A DNA stretch of 64,000 bases from Rhizobium sp. 9140 (GCF_900067135.1 NZ_FJUR01000001.1:3227501-3291500); one strand, 5' to 3'; shown: positions 7,098 to 16,133, numbered from the stretch's first letter. Translations and numbers: made by a program. The notes: generated by a model not told the origin, from the sequence alone.

Positions 7098-9881
7098 ATG
7101 GATATCCGCCTTACCCGTTACATCTGGACCCACACGCGCAAGCAGCAGATGTGGATCCTCATGATCGTCGCCATCTCGATGATCCCCTACTTCCTGTCGT
7201 TCGACCTGCCCAAGCAGATCGTGAACGGGCCTATACAGGGCAAGGGTTTCGAGCAGCCGGGCGCGACCGAGCGGTTTTTCGAGATTTCCTTCTCATTGCC
7301 CTGGATCGGCAACGTCACGCTGTTCAACGGCATCGACCTGACGCGCATGGAGACGCTCTATGCGCTGAGCGTCATCTTCCTGCTGCTCGTCATCATCAAC
7401 GGCCTCTTCAAGCTCTATATCAACACCTACAAGGGCCGGCTCGGCGAGCGCCTGCTGCGCCGCATCCGCTTCGAGCTCATCGATCGCATCCTCCGGTTTC
7501 CGCCGACCCAGTTCAAGCGCATGAAGGGGGCGGAAGTCTCCTCCATGGTGAAGGACGAGGTCGAACCGCTCGGCGGCTTTACGGGCGACGCCTTCGTCTC
7601 GCCGGCGCTGCTTGGCGGACAGGCCCTGACGGCGCTCGCCTTCATCTTCATGCAAAATATGTGGCTCGGCTTCATCGCCGCCTTCATGGTCGGCATCCAG
7701 GCGACCATCATTCCGCGCATGCGCCGCCGCTTGCTCGTGCTTGGCCGCGAGCGCCAGATCACCGCACGCGAGCTTGCCGGCCGCGTCAGCGAGATCGTCG
7801 ATGGTATCAGCACCATCCACGCCTACGACACCTCGAACTACGAGCGCGCCGACGTGGCCGCGCGGCTGGGACGGATCTACAAGATCCGCTACGATCTCTA
7901 CCAGTGGAAGTTCATGGTGAAGTTCATCAACAACTTCCTCGCGCAGCTCACGCCCTTCCTGTTTTACTGCATCGGCGGCTATCTTGCCCTGCGCGGACAG
8001 CTCGACATCGGCCAGCTCGTCGCGGTCATCAGCGCCTACAAGGACCTGCCCGGCCCTCTGAAGGAACTGATCGACTGGGACCAGCTGCGTCAGGACGTGC
8101 AGGTGAAATACGTTCAGGTGGTCGAACAGTTCACGGTCGAGCCGCTGATCGATCCGAAGATCCAGGCGATTTCCACCGGTACCGTTGCCGTCGGCGCCCT
8201 GGCCGCCGGTGCGGGCCTTGCCGGTGCTGCGGCAGGCGCCAACGATGGCGGAAACGATGCGTCAGGTGCCCTTGCCGCCTCCAGCCTCACCCTTGCCGAC
8301 GACAGCGGTGCTCGCCTGCTGGAGCATGTCTCGGTCGAAATTAAACCCGGAGAGAAGGTGGCGATCATCGGCGGTGCCGCGAGCGGTGGCGACGTGCTGG
8401 CGGAGGCCTTCGGCCGCCTGATCTGGCCGGAAGGCGGCAAGGTGACGCTCGGCGGCGAAGACCTGCTGCATATGCCGGAGTCCGTCGTCGGTCGGGCGAT
8501 CACCTATGCATCGTCGGATACCTACTTCTTCTACGGCTCGCTGCGCGACAACCTGCTCTACGGCCTGAAGCACGCACCGCTGGCGGCCGCCACTTACGAG
8601 GGCAGCCTTGCCGCCCATCGCAAATGGGAAGTGGCTGAAGCCAAGCTTGCCGGAAATCCCGACTACGACGTCAATGGCGACTGGATCGACTATATCGCCG
8701 CCGGCGCCACGCAGGCCGAGGATCTCTTCCCCTCGATCCTCGCGGTGCTCGATACCGTACAACTGTCGAAGGACATTCTCGACCTTGCGCTCCGCACCAA
8801 TATCGACCCGGCGGACCGGCCGGACTTTGCGGCCAGCATCGTGGACATGCGGCAGGCCCTGCGCGAGGAACTGGAAGAAGCCGGCCTCAACGGGCTGATC
8901 GCCTATTTCGAACCCGGCGAATACAACATGGAAGCCACCGTCGGCGAGAACCTGCTGTTCGGCACGGCGACCGCCCCGAGCGTGGCCGGCCGCGCCATCG
9001 CCAAGAACCCCTATTTCCGCAAGGTCGTCTCGGAAACCGGCATCGACCGCGTGCTCTTCGACATGGGTTACCAGATCGCCGAGAACGCGGTGGAACTCTT
9101 CGCAGACCTGCCGCCGGACCACCCCTTCTTCCAGCAGCTGACCTTCATGACGGCCGACGACATCCCGGCCTACCAGTTGCTGCTTCAGAAATATGCCGGC
9201 AAGGGGCTGGAGACCGCGACGGAGGACGATCGCTATCAGATCATCCGGTTGAGCTTCAACTATGTCGAACCCCGCCACCGCTTCGGCCTCTTGACCGAGG
9301 ACCTGATGGCGCAGATCGTCGAGGTGCGCCGTCAGTTCCACGAGAACATGCCGGAAGACCTCCAGCACGACATCGAGCGCTACGATCCGGAAAAATACCT
9401 CGCCTCCGCCAGCCTCATGGACAATGTGCTGTTCGGCCGTATCAGCCACAAGCACACCGATGGCTCCAAGCGCATCCGTGCCATCGTATCGTCGCTGCTG
9501 AATTCGCAGGGCCTGATCGAGCAGGTGCTCGATATCGGCCTCGACTTCAATCTGGGTGCCGGCGGCAAGCGCCTGACGGCCGTCCAGCGCCAGAAGCTGA
9601 ACCTCGCCCGCGCCATCATCCGCCGCTCGGACTACTATGTCTTCAACCGCCCGCTTCCGAGCCTCGATCACCGCTTGCAGGACGAGATCGTCCGCGACGT
9701 GATGAAGCTTCTCACCCGCAACGGCGCAAATCCGGCGGTGATCTGGGTGCTGTCGAACAACGGATTGACGAAATTGTTCGAGCGCGTGCTGGTGTTTGAT
9801 CGCGGCGCGCTCGTTGAGGATGACACGCACGCCAATCTGGTAAACAATGACGGTGTCTTTAAACAGTTGGTAAACGCGTGA
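7098..9881 (+). CDS. ABC-exporter-like membrane protein with a degenerate, insertion-bearing nucleotide-binding domain
   Basis: 927 residues. Residues 1-330 form a type-1 exporter transmembrane domain with about six helices. After an Ala/Gly-rich linker (about 355-390) comes an NBD-like region. The Walker A loop is GGAASGGD (425-432) and lacks the catalytic Lys. The signature is LTAVQ (826-830) instead of LSGGQ, the Walker B DE pair is NR (850-851), and the H-loop His is Asn (LSNNG). A segment of about 350 residues lies between Q-loop region and signature and contains two extra copies of the motif normally found once after the Q-loop: SLRDNLLYG (481-489), TVGENLLFG (614-622), SLMDNVLFG (772-780). 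The protein is therefore probably not a classical ATPase. It may be a regulatory or scaffolding membrane protein; the substrate is unknown. Confidence 0.75.
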   Translation: MDIRLTRYIWTHTRKQQMWILMIVAISMIPYFLSFDLPKQIVNGPIQGKGFEQPGATERFFEISFSLPWIGNVTLFNGIDLTRMETLYALSVIFLLLVIINGLFKLYINTYKGRLGERLLRRIRFELIDRILRFPPTQFKRMKGAEVSSMVKDEVEPLGGFTGDAFVSPALLGGQALTALAFIFMQNMWLGFIAAFMVGIQATIIPRMRRRLLVLGRERQITARELAGRVSEIVDGISTIHAYDTSNYERADVAARLGRIYKIRYDLYQWKFMVKFINNFLAQLTPFLFYCIGGYLALRGQLDIGQLVAVISAYKDLPGPLKELIDWDQLRQDVQVKYVQVVEQFTVEPLIDPKIQAISTGTVAVGALAAGAGLAGAAAGANDGGNDASGALAASSLTLADDSGARLLEHVSVEIKPGEKVAIIGGAASGGDVLAEAFGRLIWPEGGKVTLGGEDLLHMPESVVGRAITYASSDTYFFYGSLRDNLLYGLKHAPLAAATYEGSLAAHRKWEVAEAKLAGNPDYDVNGDWIDYIAAGATQAEDLFPSILAVLDTVQLSKDILDLALRTNIDPADRPDFAASIVDMRQALREELEEAGLNGLIAYFEPGEYNMEATVGENLLFGTATAPSVAGRAIAKNPYFRKVVSETGIDRVLFDMGYQIAENAVELFADLPPDHPFFQQLTFMTADDIPAYQLLLQKYAGKGLETATEDDRYQIIRLSFNYVEPRHRFGLLTEDLMAQIVEVRRQFHENMPEDLQHDIERYDPEKYLASASLMDNVLFGRISHKHTDGSKRIRAIVSSLLNSQGLIEQVLDIGLDFNLGAGGKRLTAVQRQKLNLARAIIRRSDYYVFNRPLPSLDHRLQDEIVRDVMKLLTRNGANPAVIWVLSNNGLTKLFERVLVFDRGALVEDDTHANLVNNDGVFKQLVNA

Positions 9882-9898
9882 TAATCGCGGGAACGAGA

Positions 9899-9931
9899 AG
9901 ACTGGCAGGCACCAAAAGACTGGCAGACACC
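9899..9931 (+). repeat. 15-bp direct repeat upstream of the cyclic-nucleotide-binding gene
   Basis: AGACTGGCAGGCACC (9899-9913) is repeated as AGACTGGCAGACACC (9917-9931), 14 of 15 bases matching, 18 bases start to start. It lies between the pseudo-ABC gene and the cyclic-nucleotide-binding gene. It could be a binding site or chance duplication. Confidence 0.5.
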
Positions 9932-9990
9932 GATGCATCGCCCGGAAGGACACGGACGGGCAACGCCGAACATGGGGAGTTTACGAGCTG

Positions 9991-10452
9991 ATGTTGCTGA
10001 AGGACGAAGTGCAAATGCTGCGGCGGGTGCCGCTCTTTTCCGGTGTGGAAGCCGGCAAGCTGAAGCTGCTGGCCTTCACCTCGGACCGCGTGAGCTACGG
10101 CATTGGCGAAACGCTCTTCCATCAGGGCGATGCCGGCGATGCAGCCTATGTCGTGCTGGACGGCAAGGCGGAGATTTTGGTCGAATCCTCGACCGGCCCG
10201 ATTCGCGTGGCCGAAGTCGAGCGCAATTCGATCGTCGGCGAGATCGCCATCCTCTGCGACGTCTCGCGAACGGCAACCGTGAAGACGACGACGGCGGTCG
10301 AGGCCCTGCGCATCCGCAAGGACCACTTCATCAAGCTCCTCACCGATTTTCCCGAAATCACCATCGAGATCATGCGCGTGCTGGCCGACCGCCTGAGTCA
10401 CACGACCAGCGAGTTGACGGAAGCCCGCAGCCGCGTGCGCGAACTCGAATAG
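9991..10452 (+). CDS. stand-alone cyclic-nucleotide-binding domain protein
   Basis: 153 residues that consist almost entirely of one Crp/Fnr-type cNMP-binding beta-roll. FHQGDAGDAAYVVLDGKAEI is the conserved early beta-roll, and GEIAILCDVSRTATV (about 79-93) is the phosphate-binding cassette with Glu and Arg in place. A C-terminal helix follows, but there is no helix-turn-helix, so it is not a transcription factor. It probably senses cAMP or cGMP and acts on a partner protein. The partner may be the pseudo-ABC protein encoded 109 bases upstream on the same strand; that pairing is inference from position. Confidence 0.8.
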   Translation: MLLKDEVQMLRRVPLFSGVEAGKLKLLAFTSDRVSYGIGETLFHQGDAGDAAYVVLDGKAEILVESSTGPIRVAEVERNSIVGEIAILCDVSRTATVKTTTAVEALRIRKDHFIKLLTDFPEITIEIMRVLADRLSHTTSELTEARSRVRELE

Positions 10453-10473
10453 GCTTTGGCAGCGGGGGCATCC

Positions 10474-12204
10474 TCAACACGCCGTGATGTCGCCTGTCTG
10501 CAGATCGATCCGGAAATCCTTCGAGGGCAAGCCATGGCGATAGGCCTCGAATAGGGAGAGCATCGCCGCGATGCCGCCTTGTGCCGAGCCCGGAGGCCAG
10601 GGCTGCGCAAGATAAAATGCCGAAAGCTTGTCGTAGAACCGCACGCGCCGTGAAGAGACCGAAGCCAGCCCCAGATCGCTCCCCATCCTCAGGCGATACC
10701 AGTCGCCGAGGAACGCGATCGCCGACAACGTCTCCGGAGCGCCCTCGTCGGAAGTGTTCATCCGATCGCGCGCGACCGGAAGCATGGCCACCGCATCCTC
10801 TATCGGCGCCACGGGTCGAGCAGCTAACCGCGCGAGATCGCCGAGCGTGGCCGCACGTAACAAAGCGCCGAGCGCTGACGGCCATTCTCGCTTCAGGTGC
10901 CGCCGCCAGGCGAGATGACCGATATGGGCCGAAAGGAAGTCGCCATACCGGGTCGCCTCCGCCATTCCCCCGGTCTTCACGCCGGTGCGCCCCACTTCGG
11001 CGGCATAGAGCGCTGCGATCGCCCCATCCATCGGCATATCGCTAAGCGACACCGTCTCGATCTCGGCAGTGCCTTCACGCAGCGTCAGGATCTTGTATGC
11101 CGGGGGAAAGCCGACGAGCGAGGGGACGGCGACGTTCACAAAGCTCCCCTCCCCGCGCCGCATCCGCGCCGTGTCGTTGACATGAAGATGTCCGCTGAAA
11201 TGCAGGGGTATCCCTGCCGCGATGAATGCCTCTCCGACCGCGTCGCCGGGAATGCGGCCCGATGTCGCCGTGGGTCCAAGCAGCGCGATCTCCGCCGCCC
11301 GGGTTCCATCCAGCGGATCGAGCGCGGGATAATGGGAAAAGGCAACGAGACGCTTGCCGAGACGCGTGGCCCGCACACCGACATCGGCCATCCAGTCGAT
11401 CACATGGCGCTTGTGCAAAAGCATCGCATTCCAGCCGGCCGACGTGCTGTCGACCCAGTCGTCCGATCCATCGATCGGCACGAACACGTTCGCGTCGATC
11501 ATCAGCAGCCACAGCCCATCGACTGGCTCCACCAGATAGGAGGCCTCCACCAGCGGCCGTCGCGTGGCTCCGCTCGATGAGATTGCGGTGAACATCCGCT
11601 TCTCACTATCACCCTGCAGACCGAAAGGCGTCTCCCAGTGCAGATAGGATGGCTGCGGGAAATAGCCGTGCTCCGCGACCGCCATCAGCCCGTCGGGATA
11701 ACCGGGGCAGAACATCCCGGGCGACACCGTCACCGGAATATCGCGCGGGATCCCCGGCGGCAGGGGGGCACCTGAAGGTGTCACCGGATGGCTCGTCACC
11801 ACCGCACTCGAGCCATCTGCCTCCAAAAACCGCTTGGTACGATGACGGCCGGCATCGGCGAAGATATCGTGGTTCCCAGGCAAGGCGAAGAACGCTATGC
11901 CGTGCCGCTCACCGTAGTCCTTGAGGATCACGGCAACCGCCGACGTGGTCGCAACCTGCCCGTCATCTGTATAATCGCCCAGCAGAACAACATGCCGGAT
12001 GCCGCGGGACGCGACATCGTCGAGCGCCGTGCGAAAAGCCTGCAGGCTCTCGTTGAACACACGCGTGGACCGCGCCGCCTCCGCCAGCGGCCGAACGGAC
12101 AGCCCGCCCGTCTGGACCGCACCGGGAAAACCGAAATCAGCGGCGGGATCGTGTATATGAGCGTCGGCGATCACGGCGATCGGCGGAAATTCCTTGAAAG
12201 ACAT
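10474..12204 (-). CDS. calcineurin-like metallophosphoesterase with a C-terminal domain of unknown function
   Basis: 576 residues. The N-terminal two-thirds carry the metallophosphoesterase motifs in order: DAHIHD (D-x-H), LGDYTDDG, LPGNHDIF, a single His in AFSHYPALD, and SGHLHVND (G-H-x-H). The last roughly 240 residues are helix-rich and not recognised. No signal peptide or membrane helix is evident, so it is cytoplasmic unless the longer start at 12297 supplies an export signal, which it does not appear to. ATG 12204 is chosen because the domain begins immediately after it. Substrates of this superfamily include cyclic nucleotides and phospholipids; the adjacent cNMP-binding gene makes a cyclic nucleotide plausible but unproven. 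Confidence 0.75.
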   Translation of the reverse strand: MSFKEFPPIAVIADAHIHDPAADFGFPGAVQTGGLSVRPLAEAARSTRVFNESLQAFRTALDDVASRGIRHVVLLGDYTDDGQVATTSAVAVILKDYGERHGIAFFALPGNHDIFADAGRHRTKRFLEADGSSAVVTSHPVTPSGAPLPPGIPRDIPVTVSPGMFCPGYPDGLMAVAEHGYFPQPSYLHWETPFGLQGDSEKRMFTAISSSGATRRPLVEASYLVEPVDGLWLLMIDANVFVPIDGSDDWVDSTSAGWNAMLLHKRHVIDWMADVGVRATRLGKRLVAFSHYPALDPLDGTRAAEIALLGPTATSGRIPGDAVGEAFIAAGIPLHFSGHLHVNDTARMRRGEGSFVNVAVPSLVGFPPAYKILTLREGTAEIETVSLSDMPMDGAIAALYAAEVGRTGVKTGGMAEATRYGDFLSAHIGHLAWRRHLKREWPSALGALLRAATLGDLARLAARPVAPIEDAVAMLPVARDRMNTSDEGAPETLSAIAFLGDWYRLRMGSDLGLASVSSRRVRFYDKLSAFYLAQPWPPGSAQGGIAAMLSLFEAYRHGLPSKDFRIDLQTGDITAC

Positions 12205-12431
12205 GGCAAAAGCAACGGTTTCGAAAGCGGGATCGGATAGCGTTCCCCTGTCTCTGACACGAGAAGCAAGAAAAAGCGAATGCCCGTCTCGCTTCATGTG
12301 GACAGTTTGGATAACATGTCAAAAATACGGCCGGACACAGAAGCCGGCGGGGTCGATCCTGACCCACGCAACAGCAGAGGGACAGTGTTGGCGAGCCACC
12401 GAAAAGGGGCGGGTCGAAACTGAAGCAAAGT

Positions 12432-13262
12432 GTGAACGACAATCTGTTTCGCGTACGTTTCTGGGGCGTTCGGGGAAGCCTGCCGGTGGCGGGGGCCGAG
12501 TTCCAGCGCTATGGTGGCCGGACCGTGTGCATCGAGATGCAATGCGGTAGCGAACGCCTGATCTTCGATGCAGGCTCGGGCCTGATGCCGGCTGGCGTCG
12601 CGCTCAAGGCCGAAGGTGTCTCCGCGTTCAACCTGTTCTTCACCCACTGTCATTACGACCACATCATCGGCCTGCCGTTCTTCCCGCCGCTTTATGACCA
12701 TTCCGCCGACGTGACGCTCTGGTCGGGGCATCTCGCCGGGCGCATGTCGACGCGCCAGATGATCGGCGAATTCATGCGGCCGCCCTGGTTTCCGGTCGAG
12801 CCCGATATCTGCCGCGCGGCGCTGGATGCCCGCGACTTCCGCGCTGGCGATCTTCTCACCCCCGTCCGCGGCGTCGAGATCCGCACCGGTAGCCTCAACC
12901 ATCCGGGCGGTGCCGTCGGCTACCGCGTCGAATGGGGCGGACGCGCCTGCGCGCTCATCACCGATACGGAACATCACCCCGGAAAGCTCGATCCCGCCGT
13001 GCTCGAACTGATCGAAGGCTGCGACCTCTTCATCTATGACGCCATGTATGACGATGCCGAGATGGAACGGCATGTCGGCTACGGCCACTCCTCCTGGGAA
13101 CAGGGCATCCGTCTTGCCAAGGCCGCCGGCGCCAAGCGCGTTGCCTTCATGCATCACGCCCCGTTCCGCACCGACGACGCGCTCGATGCCGTGGAGAGAC
13201 AGGCCAAGATCCTCTTCCCCGGCGCCTTTTCTGCGTTCGACGGGCAGGTCGTCGACCTCTGA
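12432..13262 (+). CDS. metallo-beta-lactamase-fold hydrolase, PhnP/cyclic phosphodiesterase-like
   Basis: 276 residues. The beginning FWGVRGSLPVAG and RYGGRTVCIEM is the hallmark of an MBL-fold family often annotated as phosphodiesterase-like. The metal site is THCHYDH (His72, His74, Asp76, His77), followed by a downstream His (LNHPGGAVGY), Asp (ITDTEHH) and His near the C-terminus (FMHHAPFR). It probably hydrolyses a phosphodiester. It is divergent from the metallophosphoesterase gene, with 228 bases between them. The start is GTG; no strong ribosome-binding site is seen. Cyclic nucleotide turnover would fit the neighbouring cNMP-binding protein, as inference. Confidence 0.75.
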   Translation: MNDNLFRVRFWGVRGSLPVAGAEFQRYGGRTVCIEMQCGSERLIFDAGSGLMPAGVALKAEGVSAFNLFFTHCHYDHIIGLPFFPPLYDHSADVTLWSGHLAGRMSTRQMIGEFMRPPWFPVEPDICRAALDARDFRAGDLLTPVRGVEIRTGSLNHPGGAVGYRVEWGGRACALITDTEHHPGKLDPAVLELIEGCDLFIYDAMYDDAEMERHVGYGHSSWEQGIRLAKAAGAKRVAFMHHAPFRTDDALDAVERQAKILFPGAFSAFDGQVVDL

Positions 13263-13294
13263 TCGACCGACAAAGCGAGAGCGCCGATCTTTGA

Positions 13295-14494
13295 TCAGCC
13301 AGCGGCTTCTGCCACCAGATCCTGCGTCCCGGTGCTGACGCAAACCCGATTACGTCCGGTACGCTTGGCTTCGTAGAGCGCGGCGTCGGCAATGTGGATT
13401 GCCTGTTCCAGCCGCGGCTCTTCGCCACCGAAGGCCGCAACGCCGATGCTGGTGGTCACCGTGACCTTCGTTCCGCCGACGTCGAACGGCCTTTCCCCGA
13501 TCGTCCGGCAGAGCAGCTCTGCAAGATGCGTGGCATCCTCCAGCGACGCACCGTGAAGAACGGCGACGAACTCTTCCCCGCCCCAGCGGGCAAGCACATC
13601 CTGCTGGCGCTTGACGACGACGGGCAATCGCTCGGCAAACTGTTGCAGCACCAGGTCCCCCTGGGCATGGCCGTAGCAGTCGTTGATCGATTTGAAGTGG
13701 TCGATATCCGCGATCAGCACCGCCATCGGCCGTTTCAGCCGTCGTCCGGCGCCGATGATCGCAAGCGTCCGCTCCTCCAGCCCCCGTCGATTGGCAAGAC
13801 GCGTCAACGGGTCCGTGGTCGCGGCAATCTGCATCTGGCGCTGCGCTTCCTCGAGAGTCATGGCCACCAACCCCACATAGATGAGGACGCTAACGGTCTG
13901 GTCGATGAACACGGAGAGGTAGATGTTGCTACTGCTCGGACCGAGGCCTTCATAACCGAAGAGATCGCCGACGATCAGCGATGTGATCGTTCCCACGAGA
14001 GCAACGGCATAGAGGGCGAGCGACGAACTGATCAGGATCTGGGATGGCAGGCGCTTCTGCCGGCGCCCCTTGAGGAAGCTCGATGATGCCGTGGTGAGGA
14101 TGTAGACGAGCGTGCTCATGGTCAACGCCAGCACGTAACTCGGGGAAAGGCCAATGCTTGCGGCCGTCCAGTAGGTCAGCCCCGGCGCGATCCACGTCGC
14201 GACAAATTTGACGCGATCGAGCGGCAAGCCGAAGAAGGACTTTGCCCCCGCCTCCACCGACACGACGCTCAGACCGACAACGAAGTAGACCAGAGCGCCT
14301 TTTTCCGCGCTGAAGTTCGGATAGCCGGCGTCTTGGTAGTTCAGCCAGATGCCCAGCGCGGAACAGAGGATGCTCAGCGTCCAGAACCGGTAGGCGTTCG
14401 TCGCACCCGGGCGAAAACTATAGAGCAGGAAGACCAGAAGAAAACCCGCACGTGTCGTAACGCTCGAGACGAGCAGCGTCTGCACGTCTACCAT
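13295..14494 (-). CDS. membrane diguanylate cyclase (GGDEF)
   Basis: 399 residues. The N-terminal 210 residues form about six or seven membrane helices with no recognisable periplasmic sensor. The GGDEF domain follows TTDPLTRLANRRGLEE; its active site is GGEEF (305-309), and an RxxD inhibitory site (RQQD) lies five residues upstream. It should make c-di-GMP from two GTP and be product-inhibited. ATG 14494 is used because AAGGG lies upstream; GTG 14500 is also open. It is convergent with the MBL-fold gene (32-base gap). C-di-GMP commonly controls exopolysaccharide production, which fits the surrounding glycan genes. Confidence 0.9.
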   Translation of the reverse strand: MVDVQTLLVSSVTTRAGFLLVFLLYSFRPGATNAYRFWTLSILCSALGIWLNYQDAGYPNFSAEKGALVYFVVGLSVVSVEAGAKSFFGLPLDRVKFVATWIAPGLTYWTAASIGLSPSYVLALTMSTLVYILTTASSSFLKGRRQKRLPSQILISSSLALYAVALVGTITSLIVGDLFGYEGLGPSSSNIYLSVFIDQTVSVLIYVGLVAMTLEEAQRQMQIAATTDPLTRLANRRGLEERTLAIIGAGRRLKRPMAVLIADIDHFKSINDCYGHAQGDLVLQQFAERLPVVVKRQQDVLARWGGEEFVAVLHGASLEDATHLAELLCRTIGERPFDVGGTKVTVTTSIGVAAFGGEEPRLEQAIHIADAALYEAKRTGRNRVCVSTGTQDLVAEAAG

Positions 14495-14706
14495 AAACAC
14501 CCTTTCATTTTCCGGCGAAAGCCCCCCGGAATCCTTCCTTCAAAACACGCGGTTATGTATGATCACTAAATCTTAAACAGAAAAATAGATATTAGATTAA
14601 TACGTGGTTTGGAAGTTCAATGACGACGATGGGCAGGCTCTGCGGACTGGACGACCGGGTTCTCTCACAGCCATCGGGAGACGACAGACAGGTGGCGTGC
14701 CACGCC

Positions 14707-15393
14707 ATGCGCTTCGGGATCCTCCTGTCGGGAATCCTCGGCCTTCTGGCCCCGGGACAATCCGCATCGGCTCAGGATGCCGCACGGGGCACAGCTGGAA
14801 ACCATGAGACGAGCGCCGACCCCATCTCCGGTCTCAGCGCTGGCGATCTTCTGATACGCACGCGTATCTCCGGCGTGTTGCCCTACGATCTGCACGCGCG
14901 CATCGACCTGATCGGCGGCACGATCGAGGTTCCCCGCATGGTGCTGCCGGATGTGGATATCAGCTATTTCCTCACCGATCACATCGCCATTACGGGCCAG
15001 ACCGGCGCGCTGAAGACGCGGTTCAAGATCCGCGACAGCCTCTATGGCGATATCGACGTCGGCTCCATCTGGACGCTGCCGCTGGCGCTGTCGGCGGATT
15101 ATCACCTGCTGCCGGAGGCCCGCATCAACCCCTATATCGGTCTCGGCGCCGTTGCGACGTGGTACAAGGGCGCAAAGCCCGCGAGCCCGCTCGTCAAGGA
15201 CTTCAGTGTGGAACGCCAGATCTCGCCGATGATCCGCGCCGGCTTGGATGTGCAGATGACCGAAAAGTGGTTTGCCAACACCGAAATACGGCTGGTCCTA
15301 CCCCCCACACAGGTCCTGACCAATTCCGGCGTCACGGCGCGCACGGACGTGAAAAGCCTCTCGCTCGGCTTCGGCGTCAGCTACAGGTTCTGA
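14707..15393 (+). CDS. OmpW-family outer membrane protein
   Basis: 228 residues from ATG 14707. A signal peptide (MRFGILLSGILGLLAPGQSASA) with likely cleavage before QDAARG is visible. The mature part alternates hydrophobic and polar strands and contains SYFLTDHIAI and NPYIGLGAVATWYKG, both typical of OmpW, and ends in a C-terminal aromatic residue (SYRF) as outer membrane barrels do. OmpW forms a small eight-stranded barrel for hydrophobic molecules. An upstream in-frame ATG (14620) would bury the signal sequence and is not used. The 3' end overlaps the convergent deacetylase gene by 13 bases. Confidence 0.85.
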   Translation: MRFGILLSGILGLLAPGQSASAQDAARGTAGNHETSADPISGLSAGDLLIRTRISGVLPYDLHARIDLIGGTIEVPRMVLPDVDISYFLTDHIAITGQTGALKTRFKIRDSLYGDIDVGSIWTLPLALSADYHLLPEARINPYIGLGAVATWYKGAKPASPLVKDFSVERQISPMIRAGLDVQMTEKWFANTEIRLVLPPTQVLTNSGVTARTDVKSLSLGFGVSYRF

Positions 15394-16133
15394 TCGGCAG
15401 CGGTCTCTTCGACAAGCTCAACAAGTCCCACCCAGCGGCAGGCAGGATGCGCGGCCGTCGCCTCGAACAGATCGCCAAGAAACGGCCACACGGCCTCATC
15501 ATGAACGAGATGATGCGTGAGCAGGCCGATGCTGCCGCCGCCTTCCAGGCAGACGGTCAGCCGTGCGACGATCTCGCGCCGCAAAGCATCGCTGTCGCGG
15601 CAACCGCGCGTGCCGTGCCAGTCCATCACATCCACATGCGTATTGATCATCGGCAGTGCGGCGGGCTTCTCCGGCCCATAAACCGAGAAGGCCCGGAAGC
15701 CCAAGCCGGGGAGACGGGGCAGAAGGCCGGAGTCGATCCGGTTCCACGGCGGCACCAGCACCGGCTGGAACCGGTCGCCATACAGGTCTGCAAGCTTGAG
15801 AAAGCCCGCCGAAAGCTCCCTGAGAACGACATCCGCGGGACGATCGGCTCCGAGTTCCCGCTTCTTGGACGTCTCCGCCGCATAATTGGCGTGCCGCCAA
15901 CCGTGCACCGTCACGCTGACATGGCGCGCGCGTGCCAACCGCTCGGCAAGCGCCTCGCCCGTCGGTTCTGGGATCACCGCGAGCGTCAGGGGAACATCGT
16001 GGGCCTCCGTGAGCTCCAGCAGCCGATCAAGCGCCGGCGTCGGCTCGATGGCGTCATCGTCGCGCAGCCAGAAGCGGGCGACACGTCCCGCCTCCTGAAA
16101 GCGGTCGAGAACGGTGGTGATATCGATGTTCAT
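15381..16133 (-). CDS. polysaccharide deacetylase family protein
   Basis: 250 residues of NodB-like (CE4) type. The catalytic and metal-binding acidic residues are in FWLRDDDAIEP near residue 25, and the metal His pair in VHGWRHANY near residues 76-80. RFQPVLVPPWNR is the family's third motif region. A C-terminal LLTHHLVHDE matches the late His motif. No signal peptide is seen, so it is probably cytoplasmic. It would remove acyl groups from a sugar or glycan. It starts in a four-base ATGA overlap with the upstream glycosyltransferase, so the two are translationally coupled and probably act on the same glycan. Confidence 0.8.
   Translation of the reverse strand: MNIDITTVLDRFQEAGRVARFWLRDDDAIEPTPALDRLLELTEAHDVPLTLAVIPEPTGEALAERLARARHVSVTVHGWRHANYAAETSKKRELGADRPADVVLRELSAGFLKLADLYGDRFQPVLVPPWNRIDSGLLPRLPGLGFRAFSVYGPEKPAALPMINTHVDVMDWHGTRGCRDSDALRREIVARLTVCLEGGGSIGLLTHHLVHDEAVWPFLGDLFEATAAHPACRWVGLVELVEETAADQNL

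Noticed and set aside
7085..8344. 419-codon frame overlapping the start of the pseudo-ABC gene
   Set aside because: Arg/His-rich frameshifted reading of the transmembrane domain, ending in mid-gene.
8262..9953. 563-codon minus-strand frame opposite the pseudo-ABC gene
   Set aside because: Antisense shadow; no domains, and the plus-strand protein has a clear transmembrane and NBD-like fold.
14495..14706. AT-rich gap considered as an origin or attachment site
   Set aside because: No iterons, DnaA boxes, tRNA end or integrase; it is most likely a divergent promoter region.
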